A DNA stretch of 64,000 nucleotides from Calendula officinalis. Taxonomy: Eukaryota; Streptophyta; Magnoliopsida; Asterales; Asteraceae. The notes under the pieces were generated by a model. The model did no database searches. It was not told where the DNA came from and saw nothing but the letters and a program-made list of their open reading frames with translations. Shown in pieces: positions 13,401-23,854 of this stretch; position 1 is the first letter of the stretch, and each line of letters starts with the position of its first letter. A program made the translations under genes and the position numbers. The stretch spans positions 17,857,501 through 17,921,500 of the forward strand of contig OY970822.1 of NCBI GenBank assembly GCA_963853835.1. The letters run 5' to 3'.

Positions 13401-13701
13401 GATGAAAATAACTAGATGGAGTAAATTAAACAACGGATCCAGTTAATATATAGTGCCGGTAGGACGAAGGATTAAACAAGTGATGGTGTATAGTAAAGGG
13501 GAAACCTGAAACGTTCTTTTGAGAGGCTCATCAGCTGCATAAATGTCAAAAAAGAGGAAGAACATTAATCTTGCATAACGCTTGAACAATTAAGAAATTA
13601 AAAGGGATCGGTGGTAGTTAATTGGCAATTAATTAAGCAATCATACCTTGTTCCATCAAGACCTTCAACTGCTTGATTGCATCCTGAGAAACAACACCCA
13701 T
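10492..13701 (-). CDS. SEC14-like phosphatidylinositol transfer protein (CRAL-TRIO)
   Basis: Sec14-type lipid-transfer protein expected to bind and exchange phosphoinositide precursors between membranes. Eleven coding exons on the minus strand: 13701-13647, 13534-13506, 12493-12410, 12321-12268, 12171-12094, 11786-11733, 11610-11551, 11451-11356, 11282-11181, 11071-10991 and 10788-10492 (TAA). They total 990 nt, or 329 residues, all in one frame with GT-AG junctions. The N-terminus MGVVSQDAIKQ and the CRAL-TRIO N helix (ETLERFLKARDGNVGRAHKM) match the plant single-domain SEC14 family. The lipid-binding lobe includes GLPVFAIGVGLSTFDKAS, HIQINEYRDRV and PEKTTTYYIVNVPYIFSACW. The C-terminus has LQGSGRDELLKIMDYSALPHF. 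No nodulin domain or GOLD domain follows, which excludes the SFH-nodulin and patellin classes. Intron 2 (12494-13505) is unusually long for this gene. Confidence 0.9.
12494..13505 (-). other. Long second intron of SEC14 gene with GC-richer islands
   Basis: About 1 kb, against 75-310 bp for the other introns. Parts at about 12715-12860 and 13080-13160 are clearly richer in G+C than the surrounding AT-rich DNA and include a short hairpin, CCCCGA-gtc-TCGGGG, near 12806. No ORF, TIR pair or duplicated target site was found, so the origin of the insert is unknown. Confidence 0.4.
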
Positions 13702-14575
13702 TTGATTTGGTTTCTTGCTGCTTATTTTGAATTGTTCCACGTTCCACATGGTCGGCTTTATGAAGGAAAATCCAAGATAGATTGACACTTATTTTAATCA
13801 AGATTTATACGTCTGGCGAATTTTTTTGGTGAGAGAGATGTGTGCCACAAACATTCCATTATCTTTTATTACTAAGAAAGAGAAACTAATCATAGATGGG
13901 GTCAAGAGAGGCAGGTGATCATCGAGAGAGATAGAAAGAGAGTCGTATCTTTATTTATTTTTCCTAAATGTCCGCCCTATGTAACGCTGTGATAGGTAGA
14001 TCGATATGTTCAAAATTGGGTATTTGAATTTATGAATATCTAAATTTAGGATAGTGGATTTTTACTATCAGATTATGTCCAAAATTCAAATATCCAAATT
14101 TTTACATACCTACATTTAACATTTTCATGACATGAATAAATTTTCATCTAGTGTTAGTTTTTAGACACTAATTTTCATGACATGAAATAAACTTTTGTCT
14201 AAATAACTTGTTACAAAATCAAATCCACATTAACTTAATATTGCCCGTTTATATAAAGTATAAACTAGCAGGATACCCCACACAATTTGATAGCATGTAT
14301 CTCGTGACTATAATTTTTTGGTGGTGATAGTGATAGTGATAGCTGGGTAGTGATAAGTGAGAAGAATTTTCAAAAATAATGCATATTACACAAAAACTTT
14401 TACAAATAATGTTGTTTTCTCCCTCATTTTCAGAAATAATATAATCCCGTACTCAAATTGTCAAGGTATAGTACATTAAAGGTTTTGGGGATGCTCATTA
14501 AGTGTACATTTTCTTACGGAGAAGTATACCTTTTCTAGTGGTACATAAATAATAGCGATCAAGTAATCAACATCC

Positions 14576-14643
14576 GTCTTAATAGCTCAGTTGGTTAGAT
14601 GCCCTTGATAATAACATGAAGGTTGAGGTTCCAGTCCTAAGAC
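14576..14643 (+). mobile_element. tRNA-derived SINE head or degenerate tRNA-like sequence
   Basis: An RNA polymerase III A-box match, TAGCTCAGTTGG (14583-14594), and a near-consensus B box, GGTTCCAGTCC (14627-14637), are spaced as in a tRNA gene. The cloverleaf does not close properly: acceptor and T stems cannot both form and the anticodon stem is mismatched. It is therefore better explained as a SINE head or tRNA relic than a working tRNA. No clear poly(A) tail or target-site duplication was identified. Confidence 0.45.
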
Positions 14644-15734
14644 TATCAATATTTTCTAAACGCAAAAAATTCCCAAATTAGCAAACGTGTTGGATAAAAA
14701 TGAATTATTTCTAATTTAAGAACGTCTCAAATAAATTATAGTTAGTAAAGATAAAGATAAAAGAAACCTAATGTTAATTTTGATCACCCTCTTTTATAAT
14801 CATGTAAAATAGAATTCGCCTAGAATTTCCATTTGTCCAATTTGGTAGATGTTAGTTATGTTTGCACAAACGAACAAAAGCAGCCAAAGTATTGACACTA
14901 TGTAGAGCTGCTCGGCCTAACAATGTCGTCTTTCAACCAAACTGAATATGCCAATGTAAGCAAAGTTGAAAAGGAACAAAACATATTAAGTTTTATTAGG
15001 GAATTTTAGAAAATATTTAATAATGTTTGGTGCCAAAAGCAAATGGAGTATGGGCCATCACTTTATCTATGGCATAAGATTCTTGATCAACGTTTTTCCT
15101 GAATCAAACCAATTGATTTGACGTATTAGTTTTCTGCTTTTTGTCTCGTAACCTTACTTTTGATAGAAGCGGACGGCTCTCATGCCCCGGATTGCGAAAC
15201 ACCCGATACTTTATTTAGGTTTCTTGGAAGTGAAGCTATTATGTATAGAAACATCGGGTAATTATTCATTATTCATGTATGTATGATGAAAAAAGTTGGT
15301 ATATATTTCCTTGTTTCTCATGAAAAGGTGTTTAGTGGTTCTCTTTCGGAGCCAAACACCATCACCACCGTCCATTTCTATATATAGCCCCACACCATCA
15401 ATTTGTCATTCATCAATCATCACAAAAATTTACAATTAGTTATAAATTATAAGTTGGGTTTATGATTCTTTAATAATGAGAAGAGAGATGAAGTTACTTG
15501 TCCTCTCTAATTCATTCATTTGGCAGTTTTATCACATCAATAGATATACTCATACCAACAATACATTTTTATTTTTTCACTCTAGCAAAGTAAAAACTTA
15601 TACAAAATGTACTAGTCTTCACAACACTATTTCTCTCTAATCTTACCATCTCTTGTCTGTAACACGAAAAAATTATAAACTGAAGAGGGTGCGCTAACTA
15701 TGTAAGTGACCATTGCCTTACAACTTCAGTAATA

Positions 15735-16051
15735 CTTCATCCGTTTCAAAATAAGTGATACACTTGGTGTTGCACATTTTTTGAGACAAAATATCATAAT
15801 GAATGTTAGATTATATTAAATTGGATAGTTGGTGAAGGTTGGGTCCACAAACTTTGATTAAATTGAGTTTAAAGATGTTTAAAAGTAAAAGTAAGGATAA
15901 AAGTGTTATTTCACTTGATTATATGAGATAGTTGGTGGGTGTGAGTGAGTCTTACTACTTTTTGTCAAATAAGAAAAGCTTTTAAAATGTATCAGTTATT
16001 TTGAAATACTAAAAAATAGAAAGCATATCACTGATTTTGAAATGGAGGAGG
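15735..16051. mobile_element. Stowaway-like MITE, degenerate
   Basis: About 317 bp flanked by TA. The left end reads CTTCATCCGTTTCAAAATAA and the right end, reversed, reads CTCCTCCATTTCAAAATCAG, the imperfect terminal inverted repeats of the Tc1/mariner-related Stowaway group. A related, better preserved copy is at 56654-56964. It has no coding capacity. Confidence 0.65.
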
Positions 16052-16556
16052 TAAAACAATATGAAGGCCAATGAGAATATTAAATAATAATACCTATAAC
16101 TCGATTCGTTCCACAACTCATCTTATCGCCTCAGGTGTTTTTTAGAACTTATACGAAAATAACAGGGGAATAAATTAATAGGGCTGACTTTAAAATGGCA
16201 ATAAAATAAAAACATTGTATATTTAGCGATCCATAGTACTTCAATACCCGAACCGAGACATTAGTATATTATTATATAAATCAATCAAAAGACAGAGAAA
16301 TGTCAACTTTTTAAAGGTAACATGTCAACCGATCGATCGCTATTTATATATTTATATATAGTCGTAAAAGTAATGTTTTATATTTATTTATTTAAGAGAA
16401 ATGATATTGATACTTATAATTTGTATGTATTTTATGTGTCTAACTCATCATAAGATAAAATGTATAATCTACTAATTCTCTTTTCTGATATCATCTCTTG
16501 ATTTTGACATTTGACATGATCAAATGGATAAACACATAAGCATAAATAGTACTCCC

Positions 16557-17207
16557 TGTTGGAGCAGATCACAGTTCAACTTATTACTGATGCTGCAGTT
16601 AGTACTGATCATAGTTACTACTGATAAACACTATGATTACTACTGATGGGGCAGAAACACTTGTTACTGATGAGTTGATACTGGTGAACTCTATAACTAA
16701 GTTACTACTGATCATGCACATATTGAAGATACTACTGATCATTAGTAGTTACTACTGACGTTGGTTTTGGACTTACTACTGATTACCAGAGTTACTACTG
16801 ACGATGCATATTTACTACTGGTAATTGCAGTTACTACTGGTACGCGTTTATGAAGCAAATTAAGTCCGAGATCTTCGCAGAGTTAGTTATAGAATGCTAT
16901 TCAATGTATATCTTTTATAATTCGATGTAAATCAAGTCCTAGAATAACTAGGGTAAATAGTTAGGCTTCAAGGACTATTATAAATAGTTCCTTACGAATT
17001 GTAAACGTACGTGTGTATTGTTAATCAATAATATACATTGAAGCTTTTTGTGAATCACTGTGTTCTTAATATTATTGTTCATTGTTCGTTCAATATACAG
17101 TATTCTATTGTTCTTAAGATATTAATACAAGTGTTGATCCGCTGCAACTTCTTGTTATTAGTAGATCTGGATTGGCAATAACTTGTTTTAGTTATTCGAT
17201 CCTGACA
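16557..17207 (+). repeat. 5' LTR of SIRE-type element
   Basis: 651 bp, starting TGTTGG and ending TGACA. Between 16611 and 16845 it carries nine exact TACTACTG octamers plus several shorter variants (TTACTGAT, GTACTGAT, ATACTGGT). A TATA box lies downstream of this array, so the array sits where an LTR enhancer would be. Confidence 0.93.
16979..16986 (+). promoter_or_regulatory. Putative TATA box of SIRE-type LTR
   Basis: TATAAATA in the middle of the 5' LTR, about 130 bp after the motif array. It is repeated at the same place in the 3' LTR (27799-27806). The position suits a U3 promoter; no transcript evidence is available. Confidence 0.5.
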
Positions 17208-17209
17208 AG

Positions 17210-17221
17210 TGGTATCAGAGC
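17210..17221 (+). promoter_or_regulatory. Primer-binding site, SIRE-type element
   Basis: TGGTATCAGAGC, complementary to the 3' end of plant initiator tRNA-Met, two bases after the 5' LTR. Confidence 0.9.
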
Positions 17222-17293
17222 TTATTGGTTCTAGATCTACGAATTTTAAGAACAACAAAAAGTTTTAATCTTTAAAAACACAGATTGTTAATC

Positions 17294-19795
17294 ATGACTG
17301 ATAACAATGAAAGTACTCAAGCAAATAAAATCCCTATACTCACTCCAAATAACTTTGGAATGTGGAAGAATCGTATTAAGCAATACATGCTTATTACTGA
17401 TTATTCCATGTGGGAAGTTGTTGTTGAAGGAAACAAAACCGTTCAAGGTCAAGCAACAAGTTCTGCAACTGAAGCAGACAAACTCAAGTGTGAAAAGGAG
17501 AAGAAAGACAGAGGAATCGAACTCAAAGCTCTAAGCACTCTTCTACTGGCCATTCCTAATGACTATCAACATCTCTTTGTTGAATGTGATGATGCAAAGA
17601 TGCTGTGGCATGCACTGGAAAAGAGATTTGTTGGCACCAAAAGCACCAAAAGAAACATGAAGTCTGTACTAAAACAGGACTTTGAAAATTTCAAAGGCCA
17701 AAAGAATGAATCCCTATCTCAAACCTTTGATAGGTTCAACAAACTCATTGGTGAATTGAATCAAGTTGGTGTGAAACCAGACAATGATGATGTCAACAGA
17801 AAATTTCTCAGATCTCTTGGAGAAGAATGGTCTATGTACACAGTCATATATAGACAAGGTGATGCCCTGGAAGAAAAAGAGCTGGATGAATTGTACAATG
17901 AGCTTAGAGTGTTTGAATCTGAGGTAAGCTCTAAAACTTCTAATTTATCTTCCAACAATGCTGCTTTTGTATCTAGTACAGGTCAAGTTCCAGAAACTAC
18001 TACAGGAAAAGCTGCAGATTGTGAAGATGCTGCAAGAGAATCCTTCTTCACTAGTCATGTGCACACTGCACTAATTAGTGATGATTTGGAACAATTGAAT
18101 CCTGATGATCTTGAAGAGATGGATCTAAAATGGCAGATGGCTATGCTGAGCCTGAGAACCAAAAGGTTCTTGAAGAGGACTGGTAGAACAAACCTTAACT
18201 ATAACAAAGGTGACAAGGCTGGATTTGACAAGACTAAAGTCAAATGTTACAACTGTAACAACCTTGGGCACTTTGCTAAAGAATGTCCTCAGCCAGACAA
18301 GAGGTCAAACTCAACTGCTCTTGTTTCACAACAAGGACAAGGTTATGATTGGAGCTTTCAAGCAGAGGAACTTGCACAGAATCAAGCTCTCATGGCTTTC
18401 ACTGACTCTCCTACTAAGGTACATTCTAAATCTTGCACACCTGAATGCATTAAAGCATATAAAGATTTAGAAAAACTTAATAAAGAAACACTTGAAGAGA
18501 TGATTCTAAATAGAAATAGAAGAATTGAATATAATGGTTGTATAGCTGATCTTGAAAATCAAATTAAAATTTATAAAATAACTGATCAAAAGATAAAAGA
18601 AGAGTTGCTACAAACCACTTATGAAAAAGAACATCTTGAATTAAAATTAAAAGAAACTTTGATCAAACTAGAAGAATTTCAAATGGAATTAGAACAAAAC
18701 AAATTAACCATTAAAAAGTTTGAAAGAAGCTCTCAAATTGTCAATGAATTAACAAGTAATCAAACCACTGAAAAAGTTGTGCATGGAGTGGGATATCATG
18801 CTGTATCACCTCCATATAAATTCATTCCTCCACTTAAAGATAGTTCAGAAAGAATCATAAATGAATTAAAAATTGAAAATCAAACTGAATCTCATAATGA
18901 AACATCTGAATCAAATGATTCTTCTGATGATGATCAAACTACAGACTCAATTGATACAAGCTTTCAAACAGCACAAAGTCAAGATGACTCTCCTAAATAT
19001 GATGCAGAAAATATACCAAAAATTTTAAGAAGGGGAAATGAAAGAAATAAAAATCAACTCTTAGATCAAAGAAAACCTGAAGGTGCTAAGGATAAGAAAT
19101 TAAGATGTGTTATTTGCAACAAAGTAAACCATTTAGCAAAGGATTGTCACTTCAATCCAATTAACTGTAAAGAGTTCAAAGAATTTAAAAATTCTAAAGA
19201 AAAAACAAAAACACAAAAGTTAAAAGATACTACTGGTCCATCAGTAGTAAATAAAATAAAATCTCAAAAATCTGAAACACCAAAATTTGGAAGAAATGCA
19301 CCAAGGTTTGTGCAAAATAAAAGAGTTGGAAGCCCTAAGAACAACAATTATTTTAAAAATAATGGAAAAACAAATCAAAATAAACAATATTTTAATTTTT
19401 CCAACACCAGTAGAAAATTTAACAGGTTTACTACTGATCCTAACCCTAATTACAATGCTGTTAGGTACCAGTACCAAAACACTACTGGTAAAAACTCTAA
19501 TTTTAAAAATACTACTACTGCCAAACCACATGTTAAAAACACTACTGGTCATCCTAAACATGGTAAGTACCCAAATACTACTGGTCCATCAGTAGTAAAG
19601 TATTCAAAAGCTAAACATAATGGGTATAGACCAAGGTCAGACACCAGTAACAAATCAAAAAGGGCAGTAGTAAAACAAAACACCAGTACTAAACAGGTAT
19701 GGGTACCAAAAATGTTTAAAATTAAAACTTCTAAATCTTACTTCTCAAAGGGTGAACCCAAGACATATAAAGCTTGGGTTCCCAAAATTAACTAA
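17294..19795 (+). CDS. gag: SIRE-type gag
   Basis: Structural Gag protein, 833 residues from Met 17294, uninterrupted. It opens with a copia-type Gag domain (motif LTPNNFGMWKNRIKQYM). A CX2CX4HX4C zinc knuckle, CYNCNNLGHFAKEC, sits at about residue 318 and a second one, CVICNKVNHLAKDC, at about residue 605. Between them is a long Glu/Lys coiled-coil stretch. The C-terminal 200 residues are basic and Asn/Thr-rich, with repeated Thr-Thr-Gly written ACT ACT GGT, part of the element-wide motif. The size fits Sireviruses, whose Gag is much longer than in other copia lineages. Gag ends in TAA and pol continues in another frame. Confidence 0.9.
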   Translation: MTDNNESTQANKIPILTPNNFGMWKNRIKQYMLITDYSMWEVVVEGNKTVQGQATSSATEADKLKCEKEKKDRGIELKALSTLLLAIPNDYQHLFVECDDAKMLWHALEKRFVGTKSTKRNMKSVLKQDFENFKGQKNESLSQTFDRFNKLIGELNQVGVKPDNDDVNRKFLRSLGEEWSMYTVIYRQGDALEEKELDELYNELRVFESEVSSKTSNLSSNNAAFVSSTGQVPETTTGKAADCEDAARESFFTSHVHTALISDDLEQLNPDDLEEMDLKWQMAMLSLRTKRFLKRTGRTNLNYNKGDKAGFDKTKVKCYNCNNLGHFAKECPQPDKRSNSTALVSQQGQGYDWSFQAEELAQNQALMAFTDSPTKVHSKSCTPECIKAYKDLEKLNKETLEEMILNRNRRIEYNGCIADLENQIKIYKITDQKIKEELLQTTYEKEHLELKLKETLIKLEEFQMELEQNKLTIKKFERSSQIVNELTSNQTTEKVVHGVGYHAVSPPYKFIPPLKDSSERIINELKIENQTESHNETSESNDSSDDDQTTDSIDTSFQTAQSQDDSPKYDAENIPKILRRGNERNKNQLLDQRKPEGAKDKKLRCVICNKVNHLAKDCHFNPINCKEFKEFKNSKEKTKTQKLKDTTGPSVVNKIKSQKSETPKFGRNAPRFVQNKRVGSPKNNNYFKNNGKTNQNKQYFNFSNTSRKFNRFTTDPNPNYNAVRYQYQNTTGKNSNFKNTTTAKPHVKNTTGHPKHGKYPNTTGPSVVKYSKAKHNGYRPRSDTSNKSKRAVVKQNTSTKQVWVPKMFKIKTSKSYFSKGEPKTYKAWVPKIN

Positions 19796-19809
19796 TCTTT
19801 TACTCACTT

Positions 19810-22800
19810 GTGCAGAGCATTCAGATCCCTGAAGAAGGTAGAACATGGCACATTGATAGTGGATGCTCAAGGCACATGACTGGAAATCTGCAAATTCTTA
19901 AAGATTTCAAGTCATTTGATGGTGGGTATGTGGCCTTTGGTGATAACCCAAAGGGAGGTAAGATTACAGGCAAAGGTACAGTTACTAATGGTAAAATTAC
20001 TTTTGATGATGTATTTTATGTAGCTGAGCTAAAATACAATCTTGTCAGTGTGTCTCAAGTATGTGATAAAAAGAACAAGATTCTTTTCACAGATATTGAG
20101 TGCATCATTCTTTCTCCTGATTTTGTTTTAGATGAAAAATATGTAGTTTTGAGAACTCCAAGGAGAAATAATGTGTATTGCCTGGATATAGGGGGATAAC
20201 TCATTTCTTCAAATGAGGTCAACTGTTTTATATCAAAGGCAAACACTACTGAATCAGAACTTTGGCATAGAAGGATGTGTCACACAAACTTTAAAAATAT
20301 GAACAATTTAGTAAGAAAGAATTTGGTAATTGGATTACCACAAAAACAGTTCATGTGTGATCATCACTGTGTTGCATGCCTAAAAGGTAAACAACATAAG
20401 TCTTCTCATAAGTCCAAAATTGTAAATTCTATTTATGTTCCTTTACAACTCTTACATATGGACCTTTTTGGACCTACAAATGTAATGAGTATTGGAAAGA
20501 AACAATATTGTCTTGTTATTACTGATGACTTTTCCAGATATACATGGGTTTTCTTTCTCAGGACAAAAGATGAAACAAGTGAACTCATCAAGAACTTAAT
20601 TGTTAAACTGGAGAACACATCTGATCAAAAAGTTAAAGCCATAAGATGTGATAATGGCACAGAATTTAAAAATGCTAACTTAATTAACTTTTGTGATCTT
20701 AAAGGTGTTGACATGCAATACAGCTCACCTAGAACTCCTCAACAAAATGGTGTAGCTGAAAGAAGAAATAGAACCATCATTGAAGCAGCAAGATCAATGT
20801 TAGCAGATTCAAAGTTACCAATTACTTTTTGGGCTGAAGCTGTTAATACTGCCTGTTATGTACAAAACAGAGTATTAATAGTTAAGCCACATTATAAGAC
20901 ACCATATGAACTTTTTAACAAAAGAAAACCTTCCATAAGCTTCTTAAAATCATTTGGTTGTCCTTGTACTATTTTGATTACAAGAGAACAAATTGGTAAG
21001 TTTGACTGCAAAGCTGATGATGGAATCTTTGTGGGATACTCTACTCAAAGCAAATCATACAGAGTGTTCAACAAAAGATTAAGGATTATTGAAGAAAGCA
21101 TCAATGTATCCTTTAATGAGAATATTCCTAATGAACAAGGAAATGGTCCAGATTGGCTATTTAACATAGACAATCTAACCAAATCCTTTAACACTAACTT
21201 GGATTTAAATGCAGGTAATTCAAATTGTCATACTCAAAAGGAAGGAACATCATCTTTAAATTCTGGTCAAGAAGAGATGAGATACATAGTAGTTGATACT
21301 GTTCCCACAGTTAATACTGAGAACAGTAATAACTCAAACTCTGGAGGCAGTAGTGAATCAGATAATGAGGACAGTAGTAATTCAAATACTACTGATCCCA
21401 ATAACAACTTGAATACTACTGATCCCAGTAGTAACTATGAACCAGCAAATGATGATGAACCAAACATCAATGACAATGAAGAACCTCAAGAGGAACAATC
21501 TCCTGAGACAAATGAGTCCAATCTTGAAAACCAACTGTGTGTTGATAAAGTTCATGGAACCAGAACTGAAAAGAATCATCCTTTGGATCAAGTCCTTAGT
21601 GATGTGAACTCAAGCATGCAGACAAGAAGCAAATTACATAAAAGTCTAACTGCAAACATGTGTAACATAAGTTTAATTGCTAATGAATGTATGTTTGAAT
21701 GTTTTCTGTCTCAGGATGAACCAAAGAAGATTCAACAAGCAATGAAGGATTCAAACTGGATTGAGGTAATGCAAGAAGAACTCCTTCAATTCAAATTACA
21801 AGCTGTTTGGACACTTGTACCTCTACCCAAAGGAAAAAGAGCCATTGGAACAAGATGGATCTTTAGAAACAAGAAAGATGAAAGAAGTATAGTGATCAAG
21901 AACAAAGCAAGACTTATAGCCCAAGGATACACTCAAGAAGAAGGAATAGACTATGATGAAGTATATGCTCATGTTGCTAGAATTGAAGCAATAAGAATTT
22001 TCTTAGCATATGCTTCATTCAAGAAGTTTAAAGTCTATCAAATGGATGTAAAGAGTGCTTTCCTATATGGGAAAATTGAAGAAGAAGTATATGTATGCCA
22101 ACCTCCAGGTTTTGAAGATCCAAAACATGGTGACTATGTATTCAAACTAGACAAAGCTTTATATGGCCCACATCAGGCACCAAGAGCATGGTATGATACA
22201 TTATCATCATACTTACTGAAGAATGATTTTAAAAGAGGAGCAATTGACAAGACTCTGTTTACAAGAAAGGTCAAAAATGATATACTACTGGTGCAAATCT
22301 ATGTAGATGATATCATTTTTGGATCAACAAATGATTCATTGTGTAAAGAGTTTGAAAATCTCATGTAAATCAAATTCAAGATGAGCTCCATGGGCCCAAT
22401 GAACTTCTTCCTTGGACTCCAAGTCAATCAAAGAACAGATGGTATTTTGATAAACCAATCAAAATATGTTAAAGACATCTTGGAGAAGTTTGATATGAAA
22501 GACTGCAAGAGTGCAAGTACACCAATGGAAACACACAAACACCTACATCCTGATGCTGAGGGGGAGGATGTAGATGAACACTTATATAGATCAATGATAG
22601 GCTCTTTGATGTACTTAACTGCATCAAGACCTGACATTATGTATAGTGTTTGTGTGTGTGCAAGATATCAAGCAAGACCTAAAGAACTACACTTGCAGGC
22701 TGTCAAAAGAATAATCAGATACTTGAAAGGCAAACCATCAGTTGGTCTATGGTATCCACATGATTCACCCTTTGAACTCATAGCCTACACTGATAGTGAC

Positions 22801-23244
22801 TATGGAGGTGAATGTCAAGATAGAAAGTCCACTACTGGTGGATGTCAATTCTTTGGATCAAGACTGGTGTCATGGCAATGCAAGAAACAAACAAATGTAT
22901 CAACATCAACTGCTGAAGCAGAGTATGTAGCTGCATCTGCCTGTTGTGCTCAAGTACTTTGGATTCAAAACCAGCTGCTAGACTTTGGTATCTCTATCCT
23001 TAAAACTCCCATTTCTATTGATAATCAAAGTGCTATTAGTATTGTGAACAATCCAGTAAAACACTCTAAAACTAAACACATTGAAATAAGATTTCACTTT
23101 ATAAGAGACTGCAATGAAAAGAAGTTAATCAAAGTAGTTAAAATTCATACTGACAATCAATTAGCAGATCTTGTTACAAAAGCATTTGATGTAGGAAGAT
23201 TCAGCTTCTTGGTTAGCAGTATTGGAATGATTTTAATAAATTAA
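19810..23244 (+). pseudogene. pol: SIRE-type pol (PR-IN-RT-RH) with two in-frame stops
   Basis: Polyprotein for reverse transcription and integration. Order: protease with DSGCSRHMTG (about 19855), GAG-pre-integrase zinc region (LWHRRMCH...CVAC), integrase with catalytic D (LHMDLFGP), D (RCDNGTEF) and E (NGVAERRN), a long Ser/Asn/Asp-rich linker, reverse transcriptase with YVDD (about 22300), and RNase H (YTDSDYGG, AEAEYVAA, NQSAISI). Everything lies in one frame, interrupted by TAA at 20197-20199 and TAA at 22366-22368. The RT has YGPHQAP and VYAHVAR where the family usually has YGLKQAP and VFAPVAR, further signs of decay. The frame differs from gag, so a frameshift or splicing would be needed to reach it. 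A GTGCAG just upstream (19810-19815) resembles a splice acceptor. Confidence 0.88.
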
Positions 23245-23295
23245 TTTCTCACTCAAAATCATGTGTAAAAGTTTTTCTGTTGTAAATTATTTTTC

Positions 23296-23595
23296 ACAAG
23301 TGTTTTACTACTGGTAGGTCTGCTTTATGGGTATGTAGGCGTGTGCACAAAATACTACTGGTAGGTCACTACTACTGGTGTGTATTAGGTATACACAAAT
23401 ACTACTGGTAAGACAGTACTACTGGTATCCACACATACTACTGGTCTTGTGTGCTGGTGGTTACTACTGCCAGGGATGTGTAAGTTAGGTCAGTAATGAA
23501 ATTCAATAGTTACTACTGATGTCAAAATCTCTAGTTACTACTGATGTGAGTCGATACTACTGACGTTTCTTACTGGCATCTAATTTACTACTGGT
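23296..23595 (+). repeat. TACTACTG motif array in pol-ORF3 spacer
   Basis: Eleven exact TACTACTG octamers in about 300 bp, most followed by GT or AT, at irregular spacing. This is not a simple tandem repeat: the DNA between copies is unrelated. The same octamer is concentrated in both LTRs and recurs in gag, pol and ORF3. Confidence 0.85.
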
Positions 23596-23854
23596 CTTTA
23601 AACTATCAAATTACCAACCTAACCCCCATGAAAATAGCCGTTGTGTTATACTTCGAAGGGCAATTTAGTCTTTTTGCAGGATAAATCGTAAATATAAATA
23701 GCTGAAGTCGATTAGTTTAGCATTATCCTCAATTCGAATTGCTAAAATCCTCTCGATAAACCCTAAATCGCGATCATAAACCCTGCACCAGTAACAACAT
23801 TCTTGCTTGTTTCTCTCAAATCAAACGATCAAAACTTCTCAAAATACATAAGCA

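Larger units (their letters stand above)
13702..16551. other. Intergenic region upstream of SEC14 gene, with small repeats
   Basis: About 2.85 kb with no supported gene. The first few hundred bases should contain the SEC14 promoter and 5' UTR. Inside are a tRNA-like SINE remnant (14576-14643) and a decayed Stowaway-like MITE (15735-16051). A short tandem GATAGT repeat occurs near 14325-14342. Confidence 0.5.

Noticed and set aside
4056..13701. Possible functional gene cluster (CSLE, WEB, SEC14)
   Set aside because: Unrelated families in mixed orientation; nothing links them to one pathway.
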